This document shows positions 44,161 through 53,627 of a stretch of 64,000 nt of DNA, one piece after another (the stretch's first letter is position 1; the number at the start of each line of letters is the position of its first letter). Source of the DNA: Buttiauxella sp049686335 (GTDB lineage Bacteria; Pseudomonadota; Gammaproteobacteria; Enterobacterales; Enterobacteriaceae); NCBI RefSeq assembly GCF_049686335.1, contig NZ_JBAVHX010000004.1, positions 824,548-888,547 on the forward strand, in the 5' to 3' direction. Both the position numbers and the translations under genes were made by a program. Under the pieces are notes generated by a model. That model was not told where the DNA came from. It worked only from the letters and a program-made list of their open reading frames with translations, and ran no database searches.

Positions 44161-46416
44161 GTGCCGCTACTCTTGCTTCTGCTGTGCATGTTTAGCTTCC
44201 CGTCACAGGCTGTCTCACTTCCGACAGCTGCCGTTGCTGCATCCACCCAACAAAACTCTGGCACGCCACCCGCCGAGCCGAATCTCGAAGAAAAAAAGAA
44301 AGCCTATTCTGCGCTGGCCGACGTGCTGGACAACTCCCAGTCACGCAATGAACTGATTGGGCAGCTACGCAAAGTCGCCTCCACGCCACCGCCTGAACCG
44401 GTACCAGCCATCGTTCCGCCAGAACAAATCAGTGAAGACAAAACCGTTCTTGAGAATGTCACCGATTTGAGCCGTCATTACGGTGGTGAACTCGCACAAC
44501 GCTTCGCTCAATTGCATCGCAATATCATTGGCGCACCGCATAAAGCATTCAACCAGCAGACTTTTTATAATGCCTTAACCCATTTTTCGATGTTGGTGGC
44601 TGCCGTTTTCGCCTTCTATCTGCTGATTCGCGCCTGTATGACTCCTGTCTGGTCACGCTTAGGTAAATGGGGACGAAAAAAGAATCGCGACCGTTCGAAC
44701 TGGTTCCATCTGCCGCTGATGATCATCGCGGCGTTTATTATCGACTTGCTGTTGCTGGCACTCACCCTGTTCGTCGGGCAAATATTCAGTGACATGATGA
44801 ATGCGGGCAATCGCACCATCGCCCGTCAGCAAGGGCTATTTCTTAATGCCTTTGCACTGATCGAATTCTTCAAAGCGATTTTGCGTCTGATATTCTGCCC
44901 GCGCTTCCCTGACCTGCGCCCGTTCCCGATTTCGGACCCACGCGCCCAATACTGGAACCTGCGACTGGCCGGTTTAAGCAGCCTGATTGGCTACGGTATT
45001 TTGGTGGCGGTGCCGATTATCTCCAACCAGGTGAACGTGCAAGTCGGCGCCATCGCCAACGTCATCCTGATGCTATGCATCACGCTCTGGGCGTTGTACC
45101 TGATTGCCCGTAACAAGCGGCAAATTCAGCAGAGTTTGATTCAACTGGCCGACCATTCCATGGCATTTTTCAGCCTGTTTATTCGCGCATTCGCGTTGGT
45201 CTGGCACTGGCTGGCAAGCGCCTATTTTGTGGTGCTATTTTTCTTCTCGCTGTTCGACCCGGGCAATAGCCTGAAATGGATGATGGCCGCATCGCTGCAT
45301 AGCCTGGCGATCATCAGCGTGGCGGCGTTTATTTCAGGGATGTTGTCACGGTGGCTTGCGAAAACCATCACCCTTTCACCGCAGGTCCAACGCAATTACC
45401 CCGAGCTGCAAAAGCGCTTGAACGGCTGGATTTCGGCTGCGATAAAACTGGCGCGCTTTCTCACCGTCTGTGTCGCGGTCATGATGTTGCTCAATGCGTG
45501 GGGCTTGTTTGATATGTGGGCGTGGATTTCCAACGACACAGGTGAGAAAACCATCGATATTCTCATCCGCATCGTCCTGATCCTGTTGTTCTCCGCCGTA
45601 GGCTGGACATTGCTTGCAAGCCTGATTGAAAACCGTCTTGCGTCTGATATTCATGGCCGCCCGATGCCCAGTGCCCGTACTCGCACGCTACTGACGCTGT
45701 TTCGTAATGCGCTGGCGGTGGTGATTAGCACTATCACGATTATGATTTTGCTGTCCGAAATTGGCGTAAACATTGCGCCACTGCTGGCCGGTGCAGGAGC
45801 GCTTGGTTTGGCGATCAGTTTCGGTGCACAAACTCTGGTGAAAGATATTATTACCGGCGTCTTTATCCAGTTTGAGAATGGCATGAATACCGGAGATTTA
45901 GTCACCATCGGGCCGATTACCGGTAGCGTCGAACGCATGTCGATTCGCTCGGTTGGCGTGCGCCAGGACACCGGCGCATATCACATCATCCCGTGGTCCT
46001 CGATAACCACCTTCGCAAACTTTGTGCGCGGCATTGGTTCGTTTGTGGCGAACTATGATGTCGACCGCCAGGAAGATGTCGATAAAGCCAATCGCATTCT
46101 CAAAGAAGCGGTCAATGAGTTGATGGAGCAAGAGGATATTCGCAGGCTGGTTATTGGTGAGCCGTCATTTGCGGGCATTGTCGGGCTGACCAACCAGGCG
46201 TTCACGGTACGCGTGTCATTCACCACCCAGCCACTCAAACAATGGTCGGTGCGATTTGCATTAGATGGGATGGTGAAAAAACACTTCGACGCGGCCGGTA
46301 TTCGTCCGCCAGTGCAGACGGTACAGGTAATGCAGCCTGGGGCGGATGCCGCTCAGGCGCTACAGGAGTCGCAGGCAGCGGCGGGAATGCTGCCACCTGC
46401 AAATCCTACGGTATAA
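44161..46416 (+). CDS. ybiO: MscS-family mechanosensitive channel YbiO
   Basis: Inner-membrane channel of 751 residues. Signal-like N-terminus, periplasmic helical region, about ten membrane segments, then the MscS core (NIAPLLAGAGALGLAISFG pore helix, followed by the beta domain GMNTGDLVTIGPI). Releases solutes on osmotic downshock; E. coli YbiO has moderate conductance. I chose the GTG at 44161 because ggagga stands 4-9 nt upstream; the TTG ten codons earlier (44131) precedes that site. Ends at the base adjoining the rlmF stop (convergent). Confidence 0.93.
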   Translation: MPLLLLLLCMFSFPSQAVSLPTAAVAASTQQNSGTPPAEPNLEEKKKAYSALADVLDNSQSRNELIGQLRKVASTPPPEPVPAIVPPEQISEDKTVLENVTDLSRHYGGELAQRFAQLHRNIIGAPHKAFNQQTFYNALTHFSMLVAAVFAFYLLIRACMTPVWSRLGKWGRKKNRDRSNWFHLPLMIIAAFIIDLLLLALTLFVGQIFSDMMNAGNRTIARQQGLFLNAFALIEFFKAILRLIFCPRFPDLRPFPISDPRAQYWNLRLAGLSSLIGYGILVAVPIISNQVNVQVGAIANVILMLCITLWALYLIARNKRQIQQSLIQLADHSMAFFSLFIRAFALVWHWLASAYFVVLFFFSLFDPGNSLKWMMAASLHSLAIISVAAFISGMLSRWLAKTITLSPQVQRNYPELQKRLNGWISAAIKLARFLTVCVAVMMLLNAWGLFDMWAWISNDTGEKTIDILIRIVLILLFSAVGWTLLASLIENRLASDIHGRPMPSARTRTLLTLFRNALAVVISTITIMILLSEIGVNIAPLLAGAGALGLAISFGAQTLVKDIITGVFIQFENGMNTGDLVTIGPITGSVERMSIRSVGVRQDTGAYHIIPWSSITTFANFVRGIGSFVANYDVDRQEDVDKANRILKEAVNELMEQEDIRRLVIGEPSFAGIVGLTNQAFTVRVSFTTQPLKQWSVRFALDGMVKKHFDAAGIRPPVQTVQVMQPGADAAQALQESQAAAGMLPPANPTV

Positions 46417-47358
46417 CTATTTGTAACGCGTAGCGGCCCAACGAGCGCGTTGTGTGTCGTTCATAAAGGTCCAGGCGATGAAGCGGCTCTGTTTCTGACC
46501 CTGGGCCATCTCTTTTTTCACCACTTTTTCGACCCCTGCTTCCTGCAACACGCGGTAAATCAGCGGCAGGTTTTCCCCACGGGATACCAGCGAAGTAAAC
46601 CACTGCACCTGGCGACCAAAGGCTTTGCTCTCGTTAACCATCTGGCTGACGAAGGCCACTTCGCCACCTTCACACCACAGCTCTTGCTCACGGCCACCAA
46701 AATTCAGTGCCGCGTCTTTATCCTGACCGAGGTTCACACGTTTACGCTCACTACCGCTACGAGCAGCTTGCGCGGAGTCGTGGAACGGAGGGTTGCAGAG
46801 CGTGGCATCGAACATTTCATTCTTATGGATAACGCCAGGCAAAATCGCGGTTGGCGTTTTCTGGCGACGCACACGAATCAGGCGTGACAGACCAGGATTG
46901 GCATCAATAATCGCCGTCGCATTACGTACCGCTTCGGCATCCACATCGGTGCCCGTGAAGCGCCAGCCGTATTCATGTTGACCAATCAGCGGATAAATAC
47001 AGTTCGCGCCAACACCCACATCCAACACTGAAGCCTGAGAAGGCACCACGCCGCCGTTACCTTCTGCCAGCAAATCTGCCAGATGGTGAATATAATCGGC
47101 ACGTCCTGGCACCGGAGGGCAAAGAAAACCTTCTGGAATATCCCACTGCTTCACACCGTAGAAATGCGCCAACAACGCCTGATTGAGCGCTTTGACAGCC
47201 AAAGGATCGGCAAAATCAACCGTAGTATCGCCATGGGGGCCTGGGCGTAAAAAGGCACTCAGCGCCGGGCTACTTTGCGTCAGCGCCGGGAAATCATAAC
47301 GGTTACGGTGGCGGTTGCGTGGGTGCAAACCCGGTTTAGTGGTGGCAGGGGTTTTCAT
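46417..47358 (-). CDS. rlmF: 23S rRNA (adenine-1618-N6) methyltransferase RlmF
   Basis: SAM-dependent methyltransferase making m6A1618, 313 residues. SAM motif VLDVGVGANCIYPLI and catalytic NPPF in CNPPFHDSAQAA. Lysine/arginine-rich N-terminus (HPRNRHRNRYDFPAL) as in the family. I chose the ATG at 47358 (aaggagaa upstream); the frame continues 102 codons further but runs under the divergent flavin gene and has no similarity. Confidence 0.95.
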   Translation of the reverse strand: MKTPATTKPGLHPRNRHRNRYDFPALTQSSPALSAFLRPGPHGDTTVDFADPLAVKALNQALLAHFYGVKQWDIPEGFLCPPVPGRADYIHHLADLLAEGNGGVVPSQASVLDVGVGANCIYPLIGQHEYGWRFTGTDVDAEAVRNATAIIDANPGLSRLIRVRRQKTPTAILPGVIHKNEMFDATLCNPPFHDSAQAARSGSERKRVNLGQDKDAALNFGGREQELWCEGGEVAFVSQMVNESKAFGRQVQWFTSLVSRGENLPLIYRVLQEAGVEKVVKKEMAQGQKQSRFIAWTFMNDTQRARWAATRYK

Positions 47359-47448
47359 TGCGGCTTCTCCTTGTGTGGGCGCGTAAGATACTCTGTGAAG
47401 CCTGCGGGGTAAATACGCCACGCCAATTTCATCACTGAATGAGGTCTT

Positions 47449-48075
47449 ATGTCCGCGAAACGCTATTACTACGAACCAGCCGACGGCCACGGTTTGCCGC
47501 ACGACCCGTTGAACGCCATTATCGGCCCGCGTCCTATTGGCTGGATTGCTTCTTACAATCAGCAAGGCCAGCGTAACCTGGCGCCGTACAGCTTCTTTAA
47601 CTGTTTTAATTATCGACCACCGATTATTGGTTTCGCCAGCAGCGGCTGGAAAGACAGCGTGCAAAATATTCTTGAGACCAAAGAGTTCGTCTGGAACCTG
47701 ACCACCCGTGAATTAGCCGAACGGATGAATGAGACCTCCGCCTCCCTCCCCCACGGTGAAGATGAATTTACCCGGGCCGGGTTGACCCCGGTAGCTGGAC
47801 GTAAAGTGAAAGCCAGCCTGGTGGCAGAAAGCCCGGTCAATTTCGAATGCCGCTTATCTCAGTGCATTCAGTTAACCGGTGCTGACGGGACGGCAATTAA
47901 TACTTGGCTGGTGTTGGGCGAAGTTGTCGCGGTTCACATCGATGAATCGCTGCTGATAGACGGCATTTATCAAACCGCACTGGCAAAACCGGTGCTGCGC
48001 GCGGGCGGGCCATCAGCGTATTACACCATTGATGAAGCTCATCGCTTTGATTTAATACGCCCCGACGCTCGATAA
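47449..48075 (+). CDS. Flavin reductase-like (FMN-binding split-barrel) protein
   Basis: Soluble protein of 208 residues of the flavin_reduct/DIM6-NTAB type. FMN-binding signatures IIGPRPIGWIASYNQQGQRNLAPYSFFN and SSGWKDSVQNILETKEFVWNL. Probably binds FMN and may act as a flavin reductase or a partner of a flavin-dependent enzyme; no partner gene is adjacent. ATG with gagg upstream. Divergent from rlmF (90 bp). Confidence 0.85.
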   Translation: MSAKRYYYEPADGHGLPHDPLNAIIGPRPIGWIASYNQQGQRNLAPYSFFNCFNYRPPIIGFASSGWKDSVQNILETKEFVWNLTTRELAERMNETSASLPHGEDEFTRAGLTPVAGRKVKASLVAESPVNFECRLSQCIQLTGADGTAINTWLVLGEVVAVHIDESLLIDGIYQTALAKPVLRAGGPSAYYTIDEAHRFDLIRPDAR

Positions 48076-48253
48076 AACCAACGAAATCATGATCCTGTAT
48101 CTGCATGATTTGTAAGTATTTCGTCAAGTAATGTTGTTCAAAAAATGAGCATGAGTTAATCAATTTTTTGCGCCGTTTATTTACCGCATTGCACCTACAC
48201 TTCAAGTGCTGATTGATTTTTAACCAGCGCCCCTAAAGCGAGAGGATGTGATT

Positions 48254-48514
48254 ATGAAAAAATTGCTGTATTTTTCTGCGGTTGTCACCCTTGCGACACT
48301 ACCGTTTATTACCATAGCTGCCGAGCCACTCACGCACGGCAACACCGGTCAACTTCGTCCGGCAGGTACGGTTTCTGTTACTGGCGCAGCTAATCTTGAT
48401 GATCTACAAACAAAACTTGGTGAAAAAGCGAAAGAAGAAGGTGCAAAAGGTTTTATTGTTAACTCAGCCAGTGGTGACGAACGTATGTTTGGCACCGCGA
48501 CTATTTATAAATAG
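48254..48514 (+). CDS. BhsA/McbA/YhcN-family periplasmic protein (DUF1471)
   Basis: Small secreted protein of 86 residues. Signal MKKLLYFSAVVTLATLPFITIAA, then the DUF1471 pattern (GTVSVTGAANLDDLQTKLGEKAKEEGAKGFIVNSA...GTATIYK). Family members answer oxidative, acid or metal stress and affect biofilm. It is a divergent paralogue of ybiJ at 53628. ATG with gagagg upstream; the GTG two codons earlier is less likely. Terminator at 48547-48580. Confidence 0.85.
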   Translation: MKKLLYFSAVVTLATLPFITIAAEPLTHGNTGQLRPAGTVSVTGAANLDDLQTKLGEKAKEEGAKGFIVNSASGDERMFGTATIYK

Positions 48515-48546
48515 TCTGAATAGTTTGTCCCCGGGGTATTTGTAAT

Positions 48547-48580
48547 AACGGCTTCCTAATCTGGAGGCCGTTTTTTATTT
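48547..48580 (+). terminator. Intrinsic terminator after the DUF1471 gene
   Basis: Stem aacggcttcc / ggaggccgtt (one G-T pair) with a 6-nt loop and T-rich tail. Confidence 0.85.
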
Positions 48581-48704
48581 CATAAGCAATCACATGATAC
48601 TTTTATCGGTTATCTGTGAATCCTCTCACTTTTTTCGCCGCTAACAATGTCTACTGTATGCAGCACAAGAATTGTCTCTTGTGATTCCTTACGGAGCGGT
48701 AACA

Positions 48705-50012
48705 ATGAAAAACCTGATGGCCGCAATAGAAGCAAAGCTGATGCCGCTTGCGGGAAGAATGGCGCAACAACGCCACCTCGGCGCGATCCGCGATGCTTAT
48801 ATCTCGTTTATGCCGTTTATTATTGTTGGTTCAATCCTGCTGGTTATCTCTTCCTTCCCAAGCACTGCCTATCAGCAGTTTATGGCATCGATTTTTGGTG
48901 AAGGTTGGTCTGCAACTATCGAAATCCCGTTTAATGCCATCTTCTCGACCATGGCGGTATTTATTAGTTTTTTGGTCGCCTACCGTCTGGCCGAACGTTA
49001 TGACATCGATAAAATGTCTGCCGGAATTTTGTCTCTCTCATGCTTTTTAATCCTGACCCCTTTCGCCAAAACCCAGGAGATCGGCAACCTGATCCCTATG
49101 GAGTGGCTTGGCTCGAAAGGCCTGTTTGTCGCGATGTTGGGCGCACTCGCGAGCACTGAACTGTTTGCCTGGATGCTGCGTCAGAACTGGGTGATTCGCA
49201 TGCCTGATGGCGTGCCACCTGCTGTGCAAAAATCCTTTGCCGCATTGATTCCTTCACTGTTGATTCTGGTCATTGCGCTCGCAGTCCGCGTGTTATTTTC
49301 CAAAACGGATTACCACACCATTCACCAGTTTGTGTATGAAGTACTGGCGACACCGATCCGTCATTTTGGTACTTCGTATATTGGCGCGCTGTTTACCTGC
49401 TTTAGCATTACCAGCTTGTGGTCGATTGGGATTAACTCCGGTTCGATGGTCAACGGCATCCTGCGTCCTTTCTGGATGGAAAACCAGATGGAGAATCTGA
49501 CGGCGACACAAGCGGGTTTGCTGCCACCGCATGTGGTGACCGAGCAGTTTTACGACATGATTTGGATGGGTGGCGCGGGTGCCACTTTGTCTCTGGTGAT
49601 TGCTATGCTGCTGTTTGCCCGTAGCCAGCATATAAAAAATGTTTCACGTCTCGCGGTAGGTTCTTCCCTGTTTAACATTAATGAGCCGGTACTGTTTGGC
49701 CTACCGGTCATCATGAACCCGATAATGCTTATCCCGTTCAATCTCGTTCCTCTGGTGTTGGTCACCGTACAGTACATCACGATGTCACTAGGCTGGGTCG
49801 CTACAACAACCGGCGTATACATCCCCTGGACGCTGCCGCCAGTGCTAAGCGGATTCATTGTTACCGGGCATCTTAGCGGCGCAGTCATTCAACTGATTAA
49901 CCTGCTAATTGGCGCCATCATTTATTTGCCATTCCTTAAAGTTGTGGACAAGCAATATCGGGCCAATGAAACCCCGGTCGTGTCTGCATCCACTAAACCC
50001 GCCACGGAGTAA
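48705..50012 (+). CDS. PTS EIIC permease, lactose/cellobiose (CelB-like) family
   Basis: Inner-membrane PTS permease of 435 residues with about ten membrane segments. The CelB-type sugar-binding motif LFNINEPVLFGLPVIMNP is present and the N-terminus (GRMAQQRHLGAIRDAYISFMPFIIVGS) is typical. No EIIA or EIIB gene is adjacent, so it would need partners encoded elsewhere. The next gene begins 6 nt after its stop, so it heads a three-gene unit with an asparaginase and an aminopeptidase. The substrate is unknown; a beta-glycoside or GlcNAc-containing compound is an inference from context. Confidence 0.88.
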   Translation: MKNLMAAIEAKLMPLAGRMAQQRHLGAIRDAYISFMPFIIVGSILLVISSFPSTAYQQFMASIFGEGWSATIEIPFNAIFSTMAVFISFLVAYRLAERYDIDKMSAGILSLSCFLILTPFAKTQEIGNLIPMEWLGSKGLFVAMLGALASTELFAWMLRQNWVIRMPDGVPPAVQKSFAALIPSLLILVIALAVRVLFSKTDYHTIHQFVYEVLATPIRHFGTSYIGALFTCFSITSLWSIGINSGSMVNGILRPFWMENQMENLTATQAGLLPPHVVTEQFYDMIWMGGAGATLSLVIAMLLFARSQHIKNVSRLAVGSSLFNINEPVLFGLPVIMNPIMLIPFNLVPLVLVTVQYITMSLGWVATTTGVYIPWTLPPVLSGFIVTGHLSGAVIQLINLLIGAIIYLPFLKVVDKQYRANETPVVSASTKPATE

Positions 50013-50018
50013 GTAAAC

Positions 50019-50987
50019 ATGACGTTATCGAAAAACTGGGGCGTGATTGCGACCTGGCGCATGGCCTGGGAAGGCGTCAGCGAAGCCGCGCACATGTTGC
50101 AAGAACACAGGGCTGCCAGCGAAGCCGCTGTAAGCGCGGTGACGTGTGTAGAAGATTATCCTTTCTACAAATCCGTCGGTTACGGCGGATTGCCCAACGA
50201 GCAAGGCGTGGTTGAGCTTGATGCCGCATTTATGGATGGCACAACCCTTGCCATTGGTGCGGTTGCCAGCATTCGCGATATTGCCAACCCAATCCTTGTG
50301 GCGCAGGCCTTAAGCCGGGAACGCTTTAATAGCTTTATGGTGGGGGAAGGTGCGCAAACCTGGGCTTTAGCCCACGGGTTTGAACGAAAAAATATGCTGA
50401 CGGAACGTGCTCATCAACATTACCTGAAACGAAAGCGTGAAACGTTAGATCGCGGCCTGAGCCCGTACACCGGCCACGACACCGTCGGTGTCGTTACGCT
50501 CGATCAAAATCAGCAGATGTGCGTGGCGACCTCCACCAGCGGGTTATTTATGAAACGCCCAGGACGTGTGGGCGACTCGCCGGTTTCCGGTTCAGGTTTT
50601 TATGCCGATAGCCAGATTGGTGCCGCAACGGCAACCGGCCTTGGAGAAGACCTGATGAAAGGCTGCATCAGCTATGAAATTGTTAGTCGCATGGGACGCG
50701 GCATGTCGCCACAGCAGGCCGCTGAATCAGCCGTTTACGATCTCGAAAGCCAGTTGATTGCCCGCTATGGCCGCGCCGGGGACTTGTCAGTCGTTTGTAT
50801 GAATAAACATGGTGAGTACGGTGCCGCAACGACCATTGATAACTTCTCGTTCTCCGTTGCCACCCCCACCCAAGTCCCAACGGTGTTTTTGACCACACGC
50901 GAAGGCAAACAGACGTTAATTCGCCCGGCGGATCAGGCGTGGTTGGATGCCTATCACCAGCGTGTCACATCTGAGGTGATCATATGA
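50019..50987 (+). CDS. N4-(beta-N-acetylglucosaminyl)-L-asparaginase-type Ntn hydrolase
   Basis: Ntn hydrolase of the glycosylasparaginase/isoaspartyl aminopeptidase family, 322 residues. The self-cleavage site is in GHDTVGVVTLD: after activation Thr155 becomes the N-terminal nucleophile, as in the human enzyme's HDTIG. The substrate-contact segment GRVGDSPVSGSGFYAD (183-196) also follows aspartylglucosaminidase rather than plant-type asparaginases. No signal peptide, so it works in the cytoplasm. Predicted to split GlcNAc-Asn or a related beta-aspartyl amide; the exact substrate is not proven. Overlaps the next gene by 4 nt. Confidence 0.88.
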   Translation: MTLSKNWGVIATWRMAWEGVSEAAHMLQEHRAASEAAVSAVTCVEDYPFYKSVGYGGLPNEQGVVELDAAFMDGTTLAIGAVASIRDIANPILVAQALSRERFNSFMVGEGAQTWALAHGFERKNMLTERAHQHYLKRKRETLDRGLSPYTGHDTVGVVTLDQNQQMCVATSTSGLFMKRPGRVGDSPVSGSGFYADSQIGAATATGLGEDLMKGCISYEIVSRMGRGMSPQQAAESAVYDLESQLIARYGRAGDLSVVCMNKHGEYGAATTIDNFSFSVATPTQVPTVFLTTREGKQTLIRPADQAWLDAYHQRVTSEVII

Positions 50988-52423
50988 AATGCCAGCTAAT
51001 CAGCCAATGCCCGACAGACGCACATTTGATGCTGTGGAAAATTCACACGCCGGCATGGCCACGCACTCTGCATCCTTTGCTTGAAGAAATGGCTTTGCAA
51101 GACGAAGCGCAATCCACCCCTTTTGGCCTGAATGGCGTTTGTCAGCAGCTCACGCTGTTGCCTTCAGCCGACATCGAATGCCCGCAAGTATTGCGCCAGC
51201 TAACGGAGAGCCTGAGTACGGTGTTACCCAGCCCACTCGCACATCCTGTCGTGCTGGATATCTCCGGATTCTCTCTCGGAAATCCGACTGTTTTTGCCCG
51301 CTTGCGCACACTGCTTGTGGCCATCATGAATCGTTTCTACCAGCTTCCACAGTTAGGTTATCGCCAACAACCGCCCGAAAGTCACGACCAGGTTTGGCTA
51401 TTAACTGCTGAGCACAGTGAGAGAGCCATTGAACTGGCTGCTCAAACCCAGGCGATTGCCAATGGAATGCGACTTTCCCGCATGCTTTCCGATACGCCGG
51501 CGAATGACTGCCGTCCACAAGATATCGCCCGACAGGCAGAAGAGTGGGCGAACGGTCATCGGCAAACTCACTGTGACATTCTTGATGAAAACGACATTCA
51601 TGAACTCGGAATGGGGTGTCTGGAGGCCACAGGAAAAGGCAGCAACAACCCGCCACGCCTGGTCACACTGCGCTGGCAAGGTACACATGAAAATGCGCCT
51701 TACTATGCCTTCGTTGGCAAAGGCATCACCTTCGACACTGGCGGTTTGTGGCTCAAAGAAGGCGAAGGAATGCGTACCATGAAATACGATATGTGTGGTG
51801 CTGCCACCGTGTTCGGACTGATGGAAACCGTCAAACAGCTGCAATTACCCCTGAATGTGGTTGCCGTGATGGCACTGGCAGAAAACATGCCTGGCGAAAA
51901 GGCGATGTTGCCAGGTGATGTGGTGAAATCTCACGCTGGGCTTAACGTCGAAATTATCAATACTGACGCCGAAGGCCGCCTGGTGCTGGCAGATGCTCTC
52001 AGCTACGCCGCAACGCGCTTTAAACCAGCGGCATTAATCGACGTCGCCACCCTGACGGGTGCAGTGGTCAAAGCGTTGGGATACGACATTTCCGGCCTGA
52101 TGAGTAACCATTCACAACTTAGCCAGCAATTGCAGCAGGCTGCAGAGTTAACGCAAGACCGGGTCTGGCCTCTGCCACTGGATGAAAGTTTTGATCCGCA
52201 GGTCAAAAGCCATATTGCCGATCTCACCAACACGCCGCCAAACAATGCAGCCATCGCCGTCTCCGCAGCCCATTTTTTAAGTAAGTTTTGTCATCAGACG
52301 CCATGGGCACATTTAGATGTCAGTGGTACCGCACTGAGCCGCGGAAAATTTACCCAGGCTAGCGGTCGCCCTGCTTTGCTACTGACGCAGTACTTACTTG
52401 ATCTGGGTAAAGTCGATTTGTAG
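50984..52423 (+). CDS. M17 (leucyl aminopeptidase) family metallopeptidase
   Basis: Cytosolic dizinc/dimanganese aminopeptidase of 479 residues. The family signature NTDAEGRLVLADAL and metal/catalytic motif VGKGITFDTGG are intact in the C-terminal domain; the N-terminal domain is divergent from PepA. Coupled by ATGA to the asparaginase gene, so it probably trims the peptide part of the same substrates. It is not the housekeeping pepA by sequence or context. Converges on the gene at 52444 with 20 nt between. Confidence 0.9.
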   Translation: MKCQLISQCPTDAHLMLWKIHTPAWPRTLHPLLEEMALQDEAQSTPFGLNGVCQQLTLLPSADIECPQVLRQLTESLSTVLPSPLAHPVVLDISGFSLGNPTVFARLRTLLVAIMNRFYQLPQLGYRQQPPESHDQVWLLTAEHSERAIELAAQTQAIANGMRLSRMLSDTPANDCRPQDIARQAEEWANGHRQTHCDILDENDIHELGMGCLEATGKGSNNPPRLVTLRWQGTHENAPYYAFVGKGITFDTGGLWLKEGEGMRTMKYDMCGAATVFGLMETVKQLQLPLNVVAVMALAENMPGEKAMLPGDVVKSHAGLNVEIINTDAEGRLVLADALSYAATRFKPAALIDVATLTGAVVKALGYDISGLMSNHSQLSQQLQQAAELTQDRVWPLPLDESFDPQVKSHIADLTNTPPNNAAIAVSAAHFLSKFCHQTPWAHLDVSGTALSRGKFTQASGRPALLLTQYLLDLGKVDL

Positions 52424-52443
52424 ACCAGGCTCCTGTCACGGGA

Positions 52444-53265
52444 TTAACAGGCTTTCAACCACGCAGCCGGTGTGAGATTTTTCAACCGGTTGCGGATTAT
52501 CCGATGATTAAGCAAATCCTCGAATTCCAGTAAAACCGCACCAAAACCCAACCGCTTGTCGAAACGCTCACCATTCAGTAACTGCTCAAGAGATTGCTCC
52601 CACCCGCCGCTGGCCGCCCTTTCCAACCACTCTTCTGGCGTAGCTTGATGCAATGGCACCTGGAGTTGTTGCGCCAGTTGCTGTGTGAGTTCAGTAGAAC
52701 GCGCGGTTAATGAACGCACCTGCAACAGCAAACCTTGTTGCAAAAAGCCCACCAGCGCATCAAGGGGTTGTGCGTCACCACGCTCGCGCAGCGCCACAGC
52801 AATAAAACCCGAAACTGGATCGCTAAATACCATCAGGCTGCCATGTTTATGGCTAATGATCTCCGGCAGTGGGAAAACATCCAGTCGCAGATGCCCGACG
52901 GGTTGTTTCAAATCAGGTTTCGTCAAACGCGATTGCTGCCAGTTTTGCAGCGTACGGCTGATGCTTGCGCGGGAAATGCCCTGTTGTACCAGTAACTGTG
53001 CCGCTTCCAGCAGTTCATCAAGGGAAAGGGAGAGCCGCACGCGTAGAAAGACCAGCATCGCCTCCTGCTGATGGCTCAGGGCGCGATGAATGGTATTTGG
53101 CCGATGAGATTTGTCATAACAGTCATCTCGCTTACGCCAGCGCCTGACGGTATCGACAGATATATTCAGCTCTTCCGCCAGTTCACTGTCAGATTTTTCA
53201 GAGCTCTGAATGTATTTGCGGGTACGCGGCGTCGTGGTGGCGTTGGAGTGCAGCTTAATCTCCAT
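52444..53265 (-). CDS. IS481-transposase-like protein, probably domesticated (HTH regulator candidate)
   Basis: Protein of 273 residues with the plan of an IS481-type transposase. HTH at about 27-45 (ELAEELNISVDTVRRWRKRDD), the typical SHRP...LSHQQEAMLVFLR linker, a second HTH-like segment (RASISRTLQNW) and an RNase H-like part. The first catalytic Asp is kept (D129 in RLDVFPLP). The segment LTARSTELT (186-194) stands where IS481 enzymes have LTDNGSEFT, so the second catalytic Asp is Ala. No terminal inverted repeats are seen. It probably no longer transposes and may act as a DNA-binding regulator of the neighbouring EIIC unit. Confidence 0.75.
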   Translation of the reverse strand: MEIKLHSNATTTPRTRKYIQSSEKSDSELAEELNISVDTVRRWRKRDDCYDKSHRPNTIHRALSHQQEAMLVFLRVRLSLSLDELLEAAQLLVQQGISRASISRTLQNWQQSRLTKPDLKQPVGHLRLDVFPLPEIISHKHGSLMVFSDPVSGFIAVALRERGDAQPLDALVGFLQQGLLLQVRSLTARSTELTQQLAQQLQVPLHQATPEEWLERAASGGWEQSLEQLLNGERFDKRLGFGAVLLEFEDLLNHRIIRNRLKNLTPAAWLKAC

Positions 53266-53627
53266 CAGACCCCTTCTGGTATGCAGTTAAGTAAAGTCTT
53301 CATTATAAAAGCATGTTAGCCGGCGAAAAGAGTCATTCGCTACATTATCTTAAAAAGAGCGCGCAAGCGATTGCAGGCCAGAGCGGGCCGGACCTTTCAA
53401 AAAAAAGTAGCAAAAGATGCGGTAAGCGAAGCGGTTGTAAAGATATATAAACCGAAATGATAATTCGCACGCTAATCATTTTTAATTTCAATGATTTAAC
53501 ATAAATTCAAATTTTTTGAACAAGGCGGTCAATTCTATTTGATTTTATATTCTGCTTAAAAGTGTGACCATAATCACATCGACGGAACATCGTCACCCTA
53601 AACAGAATAACCTGCGAGAAATTAACT
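53266..53627. other. Divergent promoter region before ybiJ
   Basis: 362 bp between the transposase-like gene and ybiJ. GC-rich at 53340-53440, then strongly AT-rich toward ybiJ. No gene; open frames here run antisense into ybiJ. Confidence 0.45.

Noticed and set aside
47359..47664. 102-codon N-terminal extension of rlmF
   Set aside because: It lies beyond a good ribosome site, overlaps the divergent flavin reductase-like gene and has no family similarity.
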